Of a DNA stretch of 64,000 nt, positions 24,769-35,925 are shown in pieces. Origin of the DNA: [Bacillus] enclensis (lineage in GTDB: Bacteria; Bacillota; Bacilli; Bacillales; Bacillaceae_B). The notes under the pieces are model-generated. The model made no database searches and had not been told where the DNA came from. It saw nothing but the letters and a program-made list of their open reading frames with translations. The first letter of the stretch is position 1. The number at the start of each line of letters is the position of its first letter. Made by a program: the position numbers and the translations under genes. The stretch lies in assembly GCF_001456935.1 (NCBI RefSeq), contig NZ_KQ758483.1, positions 868,001 through 932,000 on the forward strand, in the 5' to 3' direction.

Positions 24769-25851
24769 TCAATGTATTTGAACTGCTTTGACACCGAGTC
24801 CCGGAGAGTCCGGGAATGTGATGGTTTTCCCGTTGTATTGAATTCCGCCTGCAATGATGTCGGTTGACAGCATCAGCGGGGCATCGAAATCAAATCGTGT
24901 GATATTCTTCTTGCTTGCTGCAAAATGGGCGGCAGCTGTAATGCCGAGGCGGGTTTCAATCATACTGCCTACCATGCATTCCACTCCGCATACTTCCGCA
25001 AGATTGTTGATCTTCTGAGCCTGATAGATTCCCCCGGCCTTCATCAATTTAATATTGATAAGGTCTGCACTCCTGGTTTTAAGGACCTGGAAAGCCTGCT
25101 GCGGTGTAAATACACTCTCATCAGCCATGATGGGCGTCTCCACATTATCTGTGACCTTCTTCAGCCCTTCAATGTCATGGGCGGGAACAGGCTGCTCCAC
25201 CAGTTCAATAGTTAAATTCAAATCTTCCATCTTCCGGATTGCCCGGACGGCCGCTTTTGCTTCCCAGCCCTGGTTTGCATCGAGCCTGATTTTCACGGAG
25301 TCCCCAATTACCTGCCGGATAGCCTGGATTCGTTTGATGTCTGTTTCGATTTCATCTTTACCGACTTTGATCTTCAGGACATCGAACCCCCTCATGCTGT
25401 ACAGCAGGGCATCTTCAGCCATTTCTGAAGGACTGTTCACACTGACGGTATAATCTGTTTCAAGTTTGTTCCGGTATCCGCCCAGGTATTGATAGAGCGG
25501 AAGTCTGCTATATTGTGCCAGACAATCATAAATGGCCATATCCACAGCCGCTTTTGCACTGGTGTTACCTACGAGAAGCTTATGCATCTCCTGAAATATA
25601 GATTCATGGTTTAGTAGGGATTTTCCAACCAATGCAGGTTTCAGAACATGCAGTACGGCAGATTCGATGCTCTCGAGGCTGTCTCCTGTTATCACAAGTG
25701 TAGGAGGTGCTTCCCCCCAGCCGTTTATCCCATTATCACAAATGATATTGACCACGACGGCTTCAGCGGTATGAACCGTCCGGAGAGCCGTCTTGAATGG
25801 GGTGTGCAATGGTACTGCTGCACGAAAGGTTTCAATCTGTACTATTTTCAT
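24769..25851 (-). CDS. ykfB: L-Ala-D/L-Glu epimerase YkfB
   Basis: This 360-residue enolase-superfamily enzyme has the capping domain, then the barrel with DVLKIKVG (the KxK acid/base lysines), LDANQGW, ELVEQPV and MADESVFT as metal ligands, and a C-terminal DFDAPLML loop. It turns L-Ala-D-Glu into L-Ala-L-Glu so that the dipeptide can be used. Its stop and the ykfA stop region are adjacent (start at 25851 overlaps the ykfA end). It fits between ykfA and ykfC as in B. subtilis. Confidence 0.94.
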   Translation of the reverse strand: MKIVQIETFRAAVPLHTPFKTALRTVHTAEAVVVNIICDNGINGWGEAPPTLVITGDSLESIESAVLHVLKPALVGKSLLNHESIFQEMHKLLVGNTSAKAAVDMAIYDCLAQYSRLPLYQYLGGYRNKLETDYTVSVNSPSEMAEDALLYSMRGFDVLKIKVGKDEIETDIKRIQAIRQVIGDSVKIRLDANQGWEAKAAVRAIRKMEDLNLTIELVEQPVPAHDIEGLKKVTDNVETPIMADESVFTPQQAFQVLKTRSADLINIKLMKAGGIYQAQKINNLAEVCGVECMVGSMIETRLGITAAAHFAASKKNITRFDFDAPLMLSTDIIAGGIQYNGKTITFPDSPGLGVKAVQIH

Positions 25852-26789
25852 CAGGCTTCATCCTTTTCCTTTATGCCGCTTTCGACAATGAATGATTTGC
25901 TGGATGTATCGATCTTTCCATATGAGCCGACAGGAACGGCAAGACTTGGAGAAGAATGACCTATATAGAATCCTTTAAGAGCCGGCTTACCTGCTTTCCT
26001 GATATACTCATCGAATAATTGATCCAGCGTAAGGGATTCCTTTCTCTTATCGGGTTCACAGTTTTTAAAATCACCGATGATGATTCCCTCAGCATCCCTG
26101 AATTTACCGGCCATCTTCAGCTGGTTTAGCATCCGGTCAACTTTGTAGGGTTCTTCATCAAGATCTTCGATGAAAAGGATTTTTCCTCTGGTGTCCACTT
26201 CATATTCCGTCCCCAATGTACTCACCAATAAGGTCAGGTTTCCCCCTGTGACCGGTCCGCCTGCCTTCCCTTCCACAATCACTTCCACGGGGGACAACGT
26301 TGGTGAGAACTCCACAGGTTTACTCTCAAACAACTGCCTGAATGTTTCCTTGGTCTTTTCATGTACCTCCTTCAACCCGACATCCGAGCTCAGCATCGGT
26401 CCATGGAACGTCACCAGTCCTGTGTTCTGGTGGATAGCAGTATGCAGGAACGTAATATCACTGTAACCCCAGAAAATCTTCGGGTTCCCGGCAATCAATT
26501 CATAATCCAGTTTTGAGGCGATCCTTCCTGTACCAAATCCGCCGCAGGCACAAAAGACGGCTTTTATTTCAGGATCACGGAACATCGTATGTATATCTTC
26601 AACTCTTTCTTCGTCTGTCCCTGCCAAATAGCCATATGTTTTGTGGAGAGATGAACCTAGTTTCACCTTCAGGCCGAGACCTTCCAAAAAGGAAAGAGCT
26701 TTACCGAGCGATTCCTGCTTCGGCGGGCTTGCCGGCGCCACCACTCCAACCGTATCTCCCCGTTTAAGTTTCCGGGCTCTTATCACCAT
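25851..26789 (-). CDS. ykfA: LD-carboxypeptidase YkfA (S66 family)
   Basis: This 312-residue serine peptidase of the LdcA family has an N-terminal GDTVGVVAPASPP and the nucleophile serine in FWGYSDITFLH. The C-terminal region carries the Glu-His part of the triad (LFIEDLDEEPYKVDRML; FYIGHSSPSLAVPVG). It removes the terminal D-alanine from recycled tetrapeptides. The frame extends to 26861, but the ATG at 26789 has AAGGAG and begins a typical MVIRARKLKRGD. It sits between dppE and ykfB. Confidence 0.93.
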   Translation of the reverse strand: MVIRARKLKRGDTVGVVAPASPPKQESLGKALSFLEGLGLKVKLGSSLHKTYGYLAGTDEERVEDIHTMFRDPEIKAVFCACGGFGTGRIASKLDYELIAGNPKIFWGYSDITFLHTAIHQNTGLVTFHGPMLSSDVGLKEVHEKTKETFRQLFESKPVEFSPTLSPVEVIVEGKAGGPVTGGNLTLLVSTLGTEYEVDTRGKILFIEDLDEEPYKVDRMLNQLKMAGKFRDAEGIIIGDFKNCEPDKRKESLTLDQLFDEYIRKAGKPALKGFYIGHSSPSLAVPVGSYGKIDTSSKSFIVESGIKEKDEA

Positions 26790-26862
26790 TTTTTTCACTC
26801 CTTCAGTAGAAAAAGAGGGAGAGACTCTTTTGAAGAATCTTCTCCGCTCCTTTTGAATCATC

Positions 26863-28485
26863 TTATTTTTTGTCTGCCCATTTCAATTCCATGTATCCTA
26901 CAGGATGACGGACAATCCCTGATACATCTTCGTTTTGCAAGTATACATAGTTATAGAAGTGAATAGGGATGATCGGCATATCTTCCATCAGGATCTTCTC
27001 TGCCTTATACATCAGTTCAAAGCGTTTCGCTTCATCTGCTTCATTCTTTGCCTGCTTGATCAGATTGTCGTACTCTTCATTACTCCAGGCTGTACGGTTC
27101 ATCGAATGACCTGTCTGGAAGTTTTCAAGGAAGTTGATTGGATCACCGTAATCGGCCAGGAAAGAGCTTCGGGATAATTGGAACTTCCCTGCTTTTTGCT
27201 CATCCTGGAACACATTCCATTCCATATTCGCCAGTTTCACATCGACATCCAGGTTCTCCTTGAACATTTGCTGAAGTGCCTCAGCGATTTTCTGATGGGT
27301 ATCACTTGTGCTGTAAGTCAGTGTCACTTCAGGAAGTTTGTCGTACCCCTCTTCTTCCATCCCTTTCTCAAGCAGTGCTTTTGCTTCTTCGACATTGGTT
27401 TTCACAAGGTCTCCGCTCGTTTCACGGAAGTCGTTGCCGGATGGATCTTTAAACCCGCTTGAAACAAAGCCATAAGCAGGCTTTTCTTTATTTTTTGTTA
27501 CAAAATCAACCATTTGCTGCTGATCGACAGCCATCGCGAATGCTTTTCGGATGTTTTTGTTTTGGAAAGGTTCCTTATCCAGGTTGAAACGGTAGAAATA
27601 GGTTCCTGCCTGATCTTCTACATTCACTTTCCCTTCTTCGAACAGCTGTTTACTTAAGTCGGCCGGTACGTCTGCCGTATCAAGTTCACCGGTTTTATAT
27701 AATTGATAATCGGTATTTGAATCATTGACCATCGCCCAGTTCACTTTATCAAGCTTCACGGAGTCAGCATCCCAATACTGGTCATTCTTTTCCATTACAA
27801 AGTGGCTGTCATGCTCCCATTCAGTCAGCTTGAATGGACCGTTTGCAACGAACGTATCCGCTTCTGCGAACCATTCAGGGTTGTCTGTTGCAACCTTTTC
27901 ATTGATCGGGAAGAATGCAGGATTCGAGATGACACTTAAAAAATAAGCCTGTGGACTTGTGAGAGTCACCTCGAATGTCTTATCATCCACTGCCTTTACT
28001 TTCACATCGTCTGCCGGTCCTTCTCCATTATTGAAAGCCTCGCCGCCTTCGATGAAATAGCCAAGGAATGCAGCAGGAGACCCGGTTTCAGGGTTTAGTA
28101 ATCTCTTCCATGCAAACACGAAATCTCCGGCGGTTACATCATCACCGTTTGACCATTTGGCGTCTTCACGGAGATGGAAGGTGTACACTTTCCCATCTTC
28201 AGACACATCCCATTTTTCTGCCATCGCCCCTTCAGGCTCGTGATCGGCATTTAAACGGGTCAGCCCTTCCATCAAGTTGTTAAGGGCAGTCCAGGAATAC
28301 GAATCAAATCCGATTGGAGGGTCAAATGAAGTCGGCTCGGCACCGTTATTCAAATACAACACCTTTTCACTGCTGTCTTTCCCATCTTTGCTGTCCGATT
28401 CTTTGCCTGCATCCTTTGTTGCTGTACAGGCTGCCAGTACAAATAATAGTAACCCTGTCAGAAAAATTGACAAAATCTTTCTCAT
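26863..28485 (-). CDS. dppE: Dipeptide/oligopeptide-binding lipoprotein DppE
   Basis: This 540-residue binding protein of the SBP_bac_5 family has a lipoprotein signal (MRKILSIFLTGLLLFVLAAC). Family blocks follow: SFDPPIGFDS, VYTFHLREDAKWSNGDDVT and FVANGPFKLTEW. It captures peptides, probably murein tripeptides or dipeptides, for the DppBC permease. An upstream frame to 28656 overlaps dppD and is not used, because the signal peptide starts at 28485. It comes after dppD as in B. subtilis dppABCDE. Confidence 0.94.
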   Translation of the reverse strand: MRKILSIFLTGLLLFVLAACTATKDAGKESDSKDGKDSSEKVLYLNNGAEPTSFDPPIGFDSYSWTALNNLMEGLTRLNADHEPEGAMAEKWDVSEDGKVYTFHLREDAKWSNGDDVTAGDFVFAWKRLLNPETGSPAAFLGYFIEGGEAFNNGEGPADDVKVKAVDDKTFEVTLTSPQAYFLSVISNPAFFPINEKVATDNPEWFAEADTFVANGPFKLTEWEHDSHFVMEKNDQYWDADSVKLDKVNWAMVNDSNTDYQLYKTGELDTADVPADLSKQLFEEGKVNVEDQAGTYFYRFNLDKEPFQNKNIRKAFAMAVDQQQMVDFVTKNKEKPAYGFVSSGFKDPSGNDFRETSGDLVKTNVEEAKALLEKGMEEEGYDKLPEVTLTYSTSDTHQKIAEALQQMFKENLDVDVKLANMEWNVFQDEQKAGKFQLSRSSFLADYGDPINFLENFQTGHSMNRTAWSNEEYDNLIKQAKNEADEAKRFELMYKAEKILMEDMPIIPIHFYNYVYLQNEDVSGIVRHPVGYMELKWADKK

Positions 28486-28519
28486 GTTCTTCCCCCTCTT
28501 TGTTTTTTCTATCATTCTA

Positions 28520-29533
28520 TCAGCGTATGTTATAACTGATAGTTGAAAGCATCGCTTTTGCACGTGGATCCTGCAGCCAGCAATCAACATGGTGGTCCCC
28601 TGAAAGTTCCGTCTTAGCCGGATAAACCCGGTCACATACTTCCATCGCGTAATCACAGCGGGCTGAGAATGGACAACCTGCCGGCGGTGAGAATAAATCC
28701 GGCGGGGAACCCGCTATCGGTATAAGTTCAGCTCCATCAAGGTCGAGTCTCGGCACCGATTTCAACAGGCCCTTTGTATAAGGGTGCTGAGGATGATAGA
28801 AGATTTCCCTTCTCGTTCCTTCCTCGACAATTTTCCCGGCATACATGACAGCGATCCTGTCTGCCACCTGGGCAACGACTCCCAGGTCATGTGTGATCAA
28901 AATGATGGAGACACCTGTTTTACGCTGGACTTCTTTAAAAAGTTCAAGGATCTGCGCTTGGATCGTTACATCGAGTGCGGTTGTCGGTTCATCGGCTATC
29001 AAAACATCCGGCTGGCATACGAGGGCCATCGCAATCACGATCCGCTGCCTCATCCCGCCGCTGAATTGATGTGGATACTGCTTCAGGCGTTCCTCTGGAT
29101 GAGGGATGCCAACAAGATTGAGCATGTCAACCGCTTTTTCGGAGGCCCCTTTTTTAGAAATGCTCTCATGCTGCATAATCCCTTCCATGATTTGCTCCCC
29201 TATGGTGAGTGTCGGGTTCAGGGCCGTCATCGGATCCTGAAAGATCATCGAGATATCTTTCCCCCTGACACTTCTCATTTCCTTTTCCGACAGGTGGAGC
29301 AGGTCCCTGCCATTAAATGAAATGGAACCTTGTGTGATTCTGCCCGGTGGATCCGGGATCAGTCTCATGATGCTCTGTGAGGTTACACTCTTCCCGCACC
29401 CGGATTCACCGACGATGGCAAGCGTTTCTCCTTTATTCAAATGAAAGTTCACGCCGCGGACCGCTTTGACCTCCCCTCCATAGGTAGTGAATGATACATG
29501 AAGGTCTTGAACGGCCAGTACTCTGTTTTTCAT
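28520..29533 (-). CDS. dppD: Dipeptide ABC transporter ATPase DppD
   Basis: This 337-residue ATPase has Walker A GESGCGKS, signature FSGGMRQR, Walker B LIADEPTTALD and the oligopeptide C-terminal extension with GCPFSARCDYAMEVC. It forms a heterodimer with YkfD (family model). It lies six bases after dppC and is followed 34 bp later by dppE. Confidence 0.93.
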   Translation of the reverse strand: MKNRVLAVQDLHVSFTTYGGEVKAVRGVNFHLNKGETLAIVGESGCGKSVTSQSIMRLIPDPPGRITQGSISFNGRDLLHLSEKEMRSVRGKDISMIFQDPMTALNPTLTIGEQIMEGIMQHESISKKGASEKAVDMLNLVGIPHPEERLKQYPHQFSGGMRQRIVIAMALVCQPDVLIADEPTTALDVTIQAQILELFKEVQRKTGVSIILITHDLGVVAQVADRIAVMYAGKIVEEGTRREIFYHPQHPYTKGLLKSVPRLDLDGAELIPIAGSPPDLFSPPAGCPFSARCDYAMEVCDRVYPAKTELSGDHHVDCWLQDPRAKAMLSTISYNIR

Positions 29534-29539
29534 CGTTGT

Positions 29540-30493
29540 TTACCTCCTCAGCTTTGGATCTAGAGCATCCTGGAGCCCGTCACCCAGGACATTGAACGAA
29601 AACATCGTCAATGAAATGAACAGTGCCGGGAAGAAGAGACGCCACCAGTAGCCTGATAGAATCGTAGATAATCCGTCATTTGCCATGACGCCCCAGCTTG
29701 CATACGGCGCCTGGATCCCAAGACCGAGAAAGCTTAGGAATGCTTCGGCGAAAATGGCGCTCGGCACCGTCAGGGTCATCTGTACGATGATCGGTCCCAT
29801 TGTGTTGGGAAGCAGGTTCTTGCGGATGATCCTTGCTGTTTTCGTGCCGAACGTTTTCGATGCCAGGATGAACTCGTAGTTCTTGATTTGGAGCACCTGC
29901 CCCCTGACGATCCTGGCCATTCCGATCCATCCGGTGACCGTCAAAGCTACGATGATGGTGGACAGCCCCGGTCCCATGACGACCATCAATAGAATCACTA
30001 CAAGTAAGTATGGGAGACCATACAGGATTTCGACGATGCGCATCATCACGTTATCCGTCTTCCCGCCTTTGTATCCAGCGATGCCACCGTAGATGATACC
30101 GATGACAAAATCAATCAATGCGGCCATAAAACCTACAAATAAAGAAATGCGGGCCCCGTACCAGGTCCGGGTGAATACATCCCGTCCTAAATCATCCGTC
30201 CCGAACCAATGCTCCCCGGAAGGAGGCAGGTTCTGGCTCGCGAGCGTCTGCTTCGTGACGTCATGGGGTGAGATGATGGGTCCGATGACGGCCATTGTAA
30301 TCAATAGGGTCAAGAACACGAAACCGAGCATGGCAAGTTTATTCTTAAGGAGCCGGTGCCAGGCATCCTGCCAGTAGGAAAGGCTGGGACGTACGACGGC
30401 TTCTGCTTCCCCCTTATTTTTTTCTTTTGGGATGAACCATTTGTCCAATGATTCATCTGTTAAGTTGGTACCTTGTTGTTGAGGAGCACCCAT
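29540..30493 (-). CDS. dppC: Dipeptide ABC transporter permease DppC
   Basis: This 317-residue permease has a long soluble N-terminus (about residues 1-45), six membrane helices, the conserved HWFGTDDLGRDVFTR segment and the ATPase-contact loop near residues 210-230 (ASKTFGTKTARIIRKNLLPN). It belongs to the DppC/OppC family. Its start coincides with the last base of dppB, so translation is coupled. Confidence 0.94.
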   Translation of the reverse strand: MGAPQQQGTNLTDESLDKWFIPKEKNKGEAEAVVRPSLSYWQDAWHRLLKNKLAMLGFVFLTLLITMAVIGPIISPHDVTKQTLASQNLPPSGEHWFGTDDLGRDVFTRTWYGARISLFVGFMAALIDFVIGIIYGGIAGYKGGKTDNVMMRIVEILYGLPYLLVVILLMVVMGPGLSTIIVALTVTGWIGMARIVRGQVLQIKNYEFILASKTFGTKTARIIRKNLLPNTMGPIIVQMTLTVPSAIFAEAFLSFLGLGIQAPYASWGVMANDGLSTILSGYWWRLFFPALFISLTMFSFNVLGDGLQDALDPKLRR

Positions 30494-31425
30494 TATTTCG
30501 CCTCCTTCTTATGCAGCTTGATGCGCGGATCCAAAAAGCCGTACGCAAGATCGACCAGGAACAGCATGACAATCAGGAATGCACTGTAGAATACCGTCGT
30601 TCCCATGATGACAGGGTAATCACGCTGATTGATGCTCTCTACGAAATATTTGCCCATCCCGGGGATTGCAAAGATCTGTTCGATGACGAATGTACCTGTC
30701 AGAATGCCTGCAGCAAGTGTACCGAGGACGGTCACAACAGGAAGCAGCGCATTGCGCAGCGCATGCTTGACGACAATTTTAAATGGTGACAATCCTTTTG
30801 CTCTTGCGGTCCGTATATAATCCTGAGTCAAGACTTCAAGCATGCTCGAACGGGTCAGCCGGGCGATGATCGCCATGGGGCCGGTAGCAAGCGCCAGTGT
30901 CGGCAGGATCATATGTTTCCAGCTGGTCCATGTGGCAACCGGAAGGATCTCCCAGTTAACAGCGACCTGCTGGATCAACAACGTTGCCATGACGAAGTTC
31001 GGAATCGAAATACCAAGTACCGCAAATGTCATGGCCATATAATCAATCATGCGGTTGTGACGAAGCGCAGCCAGTATTCCGAGGATGATCCCTGAGAGCA
31101 CCGCTATTACAAGCGTGATCATACCCAGTTCAAAAGAGATCGGGAACCCCCTCCCCAGCAGATCGTTCACGGTTTGTGAGGGCTGGGTGATTGATGGACC
31201 GAAATCCAATGTAACAAGTGATTTTAGATAGAGTCCGTATTGAACAAGTATAGGTTCGTCAAGATGATAGTGCGCTTCCAGGTTTTTCTGTACCATTTCA
31301 CTGGTGTTCCTTTCTTCATTGAAAGGGGAACCCGGAATGGCATGCATCAGGAAAAAGGTAAGTGTGACAATCAGCCACAATGTAATGCCCATGGCAATAA
31401 GCCGTTTAACCAAATATGTACCCAT
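30493..31425 (-). CDS. dppB: Dipeptide ABC transporter permease DppB
   Basis: This 310-residue permease starts at the membrane (MGTYLVKRLIAMGITLWLIV). It has the DppB/OppB extracytoplasmic segment (LDFGPSITQPSQTVNDLL), six helices and the loop RTARAKGLSPFKIVVKHALR. With DppC it forms the channel for peptide uptake. It lies 15 bp after dppA and overlaps dppC by one base. Confidence 0.94.
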   Translation of the reverse strand: MGTYLVKRLIAMGITLWLIVTLTFFLMHAIPGSPFNEERNTSEMVQKNLEAHYHLDEPILVQYGLYLKSLVTLDFGPSITQPSQTVNDLLGRGFPISFELGMITLVIAVLSGIILGILAALRHNRMIDYMAMTFAVLGISIPNFVMATLLIQQVAVNWEILPVATWTSWKHMILPTLALATGPMAIIARLTRSSMLEVLTQDYIRTARAKGLSPFKIVVKHALRNALLPVVTVLGTLAAGILTGTFVIEQIFAIPGMGKYFVESINQRDYPVIMGTTVFYSAFLIVMLFLVDLAYGFLDPRIKLHKKEAK

Positions 31426-31440
31426 TCATTTTCACACTTT

Positions 31441-32265
31441 CTAACAGAATGTCGTTTTCATCGCCAGTTCGGTCATGACCACCATCGCGCGATAAGCTTC
31501 CAAAATGTCCTTTGCCTTAAAGCGGACGATCGTCGTGCCGGGATCGTGAACGGTTCCGGGCATCATACTTGCCCATTCTGCCTGTCCATAATTGGCAAAT
31601 TCGATTTTGAGTTCAGGATGATCAGGAGGGATGAGCGGTTTGACTTTTTGACGATTTTGCAATGCTTGTTCCGTTTTTATCATTAACAGCTCTTGTGATT
31701 TTGACGGTGTCAGACTCTTTGCAACTGAGCGGGAGATCGTCTCCTTAACAATGGCAGTCGTCACATTCGGTATGAGTTCCTCCGCTTCCAGTGCGGCCTG
31801 ATCATCACCGGCAACCAGCAGGACAGGGACACCGAAGTACCCGGCCACATAAGCATTGAAACCCATTTCTCCAACGGCTTTATCGTTTATGTACATATGC
31901 CTGACACCGAAAATCATAGAGTGGGACATGACTCCCTTCATGGATGCCCTTGCATGATACCCAACAAAAAAAGCACCTTGGAACGTTTCATCCAGCCCTT
32001 GGACCATCGAATATGGCTTTACTCCTCCGGATATCAACTTCGCTTCAGGGTGCAGCTTTTCAATTAACAGATTGTTCATTTGAGAATGGCTGTCATTGAC
32101 TAAAACCTCACTGCATCCGCTGTCAAAAGCGGCATGAATGACAGCATTGGCTTCTTCTGTCATGATGGCTCTTCCTCGTTCGTAATTATGTTTAGATGAA
32201 TCCACTTGTGTATGGTCAACCAGTCCTGTGATTCCCTCCATATCCACCGAGACGTATACGTTCAT
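31441..32265 (-). CDS. dppA: D-aminopeptidase DppA
   Basis: This 274-residue zinc enzyme releases N-terminal D-amino acids such as D-Ala-D-Ala or D-Ala-Gly. The family marks are the N-terminal metal motif SVDMEGITG, VNDSHSQM, FFVGYHARA and VLLVAGDD. In B. subtilis it assembles into a large self-compartmentalised ring. It is the first gene of the operon, with AAAGGAGGTGAG before the ATG. The promoter and CodY-like boxes lie just upstream. Confidence 0.95.
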   Translation of the reverse strand: MNVYVSVDMEGITGLVDHTQVDSSKHNYERGRAIMTEEANAVIHAAFDSGCSEVLVNDSHSQMNNLLIEKLHPEAKLISGGVKPYSMVQGLDETFQGAFFVGYHARASMKGVMSHSMIFGVRHMYINDKAVGEMGFNAYVAGYFGVPVLLVAGDDQAALEAEELIPNVTTAIVKETISRSVAKSLTPSKSQELLMIKTEQALQNRQKVKPLIPPDHPELKIEFANYGQAEWASMMPGTVHDPGTTIVRFKAKDILEAYRAMVVMTELAMKTTFC

Positions 32266-32300
32266 ATTGTTCTCACCTCCTTTATAGGAAAAATTGTTTA

Positions 32301-32315
32301 AATTTTCTTAATATT
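32301..32315. promoter_or_regulatory. CodY-like box 1 at the dppA promoter
   Basis: AATTTTCTTAATATT matches the CodY motif AATTTTCWGAAAATT at 13 of 15 bases and overlaps the -10 and start region. The dpp operon is a classic CodY target in B. subtilis. Confidence 0.7.
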
Positions 32316-32341
32316 ATAGATTTTATTTCAGAATATTTCAA
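32313..32341 (-). promoter_or_regulatory. Sigma-A promoter of the dpp-ykf operon
   Basis: On the minus strand TTGAAA (32336-32341) is followed by a 17-bp spacer and a perfect TATAAT (32313-32318), about 48 bp before the dppA start codon. Confidence 0.85.
32323..32337. promoter_or_regulatory. CodY-like box 2 in the dppA promoter spacer
   Basis: Read on the minus strand, AATATTCTGAAATAA matches the CodY motif at 11 of 15 bases. It fills the spacer between -35 and -10. Confidence 0.5.
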
Positions 32342-32411
32342 TAACATTTCAGTCAAAAAGGAATATATTCCTAGTTTTTACACCTGGAGGAAACACCTTT
32401 TTTCCCAGCAA

Positions 32412-32450
32412 ATAAAAAACCCAGAGCATGATGACCCATGCTCCGGGTTT
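32412..32450 (-). terminator. Terminator of xpt-pbuX
   Basis: AAACCC-GAGCATG pairs with CATGCTC-GGGTTT (one bulge on each side), followed on the minus strand by TTTTTTAT. Confidence 0.88.
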
Positions 32451-32456
32451 CAGTTT

Positions 32457-34442
<1,986 letters not shown>

Positions 34443-34492
34443 ATACGTAAAAGGTAAAGAAAGCAAACAGAATATGCATGCAGTCCATCGCT

Positions 34493-34563
34493 CACCCATA
34501 GTCGGATGCTTTACGGTCATCCGGTAGAAACTTGCAGGCCATATCCCCGCGATTATATGAGTG
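34493..34563 (-). promoter_or_regulatory. Guanine (purine) riboswitch aptamer
   Basis: The minus strand reads CACTCATATAATCGCGGGGA, ATATGGCCTGCAAGTTTCTA, CCGGATGACCGTAAAGCATC, CGACTATGGGTG. This is the purine-riboswitch core with paired P1 and the P2/P3 loops. The specificity base in GACTATGGG is C, as in guanine (not adenine) sensors. It controls the terminator that follows and so xpt-pbuX. Confidence 0.97.
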
Positions 34564-34574
34564 AATGTGTATTT

Positions 34575-34599
34575 GATTACCGTTAGTATAAAGGTAATC
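34575..34599. promoter_or_regulatory. Inverted repeat over the -10 of the xpt promoter
   Basis: GATTACC (34575-34581) and GGTAATC (34593-34599) are a perfect 7-bp inverted repeat with an 11-bp centre that contains the -10 element. It could be an operator; the regulator is unknown. Confidence 0.5.
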
Positions 34600-34613
34600 A
34601 AATAAGTTGTAAA
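34585..34613 (-). promoter_or_regulatory. Promoter of xpt-pbuX
   Basis: On the minus strand TTTACA (34608-34613), 17-bp spacer, TATACT (34585-34590), about 20 bp before the riboswitch aptamer. Confidence 0.8.
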
Positions 34614-34669
34614 GCCGAAAAACAAACATTTTTTATTCTTTTTATATTTTCGTTCGTGTTTTTATATGA

Positions 34670-35800
34670 TTATTTGATTGCACACCGATTCGGCCCGATC
34701 TCCATTTCCCGTTGCTTTTCGTTATCCGGGGCGATCTTCCCCATATTGGTTTCCCTGATTTCCTGGTATGCATTCGGCTGAGGCGGGAGGTTTTCACTGA
34801 CCGCTTTCCTGAACTCTCCTTCGTCTCGAATATTCAGCCCGTGATTTTTTTGATACAACACTCCCAGTTTCTCAGAGAAACTGCCATCACCGTTCAATTC
34901 ATTGATCGTCATGAAATGGGCAGGGAGCACGATCAAATTTTTATCCAATGACGCATACTTTTCATATAAAGTATCCCGGAGATGATCTGCCCAGTCACCT
35001 GCTTTTCCGGCGAGATCCGGCCTTCCGATTGAATCGATGAACAAAATGTCACCAGTCAGTAAATAAGCTTCATCGATAATCAAAGAGGTGCTGCCGATCG
35101 TGTGGCCGGGTGAATACACAGGATGTATGGTAATAACGGAATCCCCAATACCGATGTCTTTCCCTTCTTCGAGAGCCGTGAACTCGAATGTCACCTCCCC
35201 GGCATCCTTTGGAGGAAGATAATACTGGGCTCCCGCTGACTCAGCCAGCTTCCTGCCTCCTGAAATATGATCTGCATGAAGATGGGTATCAATCAGCGCT
35301 TTTATCTTAACCCCTTTTTCCTGTGCAAAGTTTTCGAAGACCTGAGTCATCCTGGTTGCATCGACTACTGCCGCTTCTCCATTAGATTCAATAAAATAGG
35401 AGAGGCAGCCTTTTCCGATTCTGACAAATTGATAAATTGAGCCTCCTCCATTAAGTTCACCGATTTTCACAGGCTCTAAATGTTCACTCCACGCCTGCAT
35501 GCCTCCTTCAATTGAATACACTTGATCATATCCATATTCTGCAATCTTCTCGGCGGCTTTCTTCGAGGAATTTCCTTTTGAACAGATGACATAAATCGGC
35601 TCATCTTTTGGCAGGTGTTCAACGATGGGATCAATCCCATCCGTTAACTCGCTAAAAGGTGTATTGAAGACCTCGATTGATTTCCCCTCCACTTTCCAAT
35701 CATCAAAATCCCCTGTTTTTCGGACATCCAGTATGAATGCTCTTTCATTGCGCATGACTTTTTTTGCGATTTCTTTTACTGAGATTGTTTCTACTGACAA
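34670..35800 (-). CDS. Rhodanese / ETHE1-like persulfide dioxygenase fusion
   Basis: This 376-residue protein joins two domains. An N-terminal rhodanese (about residues 10-108) has the active cysteine in ICSKGNSS. A metallo-beta-lactamase domain follows (about residues 120-325) with [33 protein letters not shown] and LPAHF as iron ligands. It should oxidise glutathione or other low-molecular persulfides to sulfite and move sulfur. B. subtilis YrkH is a similar fusion. The TTG at 35800 is chosen for GGAGG eight bases upstream. It is a single gene; no sulfide operator was seen in front. Confidence 0.85.
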   Translation of the reverse strand: MSVETISVKEIAKKVMRNERAFILDVRKTGDFDDWKVEGKSIEVFNTPFSELTDGIDPIVEHLPKDEPIYVICSKGNSSKKAAEKIAEYGYDQVYSIEGGMQAWSEHLEPVKIGELNGGGSIYQFVRIGKGCLSYFIESNGEAAVVDATRMTQVFENFAQEKGVKIKALIDTHLHADHISGGRKLAESAGAQYYLPPKDAGEVTFEFTALEEGKDIGIGDSVITIHPVYSPGHTIGSTSLIIDEAYLLTGDILFIDSIGRPDLAGKAGDWADHLRDTLYEKYASLDKNLIVLPAHFMTINELNGDGSFSEKLGVLYQKNHGLNIRDEGEFRKAVSENLPPQPNAYQEIRETNMGKIAPDNEKQREMEIGPNRCAIK

Positions 35801-35854
35801 GATTGAGACCTCCAAACTTATTATTCAATCACTAGTGACTGAAAAACGACATTT

Positions 35855-35886
35855 AAAAAAGGAATGCATACACAATGTAGCATTCC
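35855..35886 (-). terminator. Terminator of the TcyP-like gene
   Basis: GGAATGC pairs with GCATTCC around a 12-base loop; on the minus strand TTTTTT follows. It lies 40 bp past the stop codon, in front of the rhodanese fusion gene. Confidence 0.85.
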
Positions 35887-35925
35887 CCGGATTCATCTCA
35901 ATATTTAAATAAATCTTCCTGCAAA

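Noticed and set aside
28486-28656. N-terminal extension of DppE by 57 codons
   Set aside because: It overlaps dppD, and a proper lipoprotein signal peptide begins at 28485.
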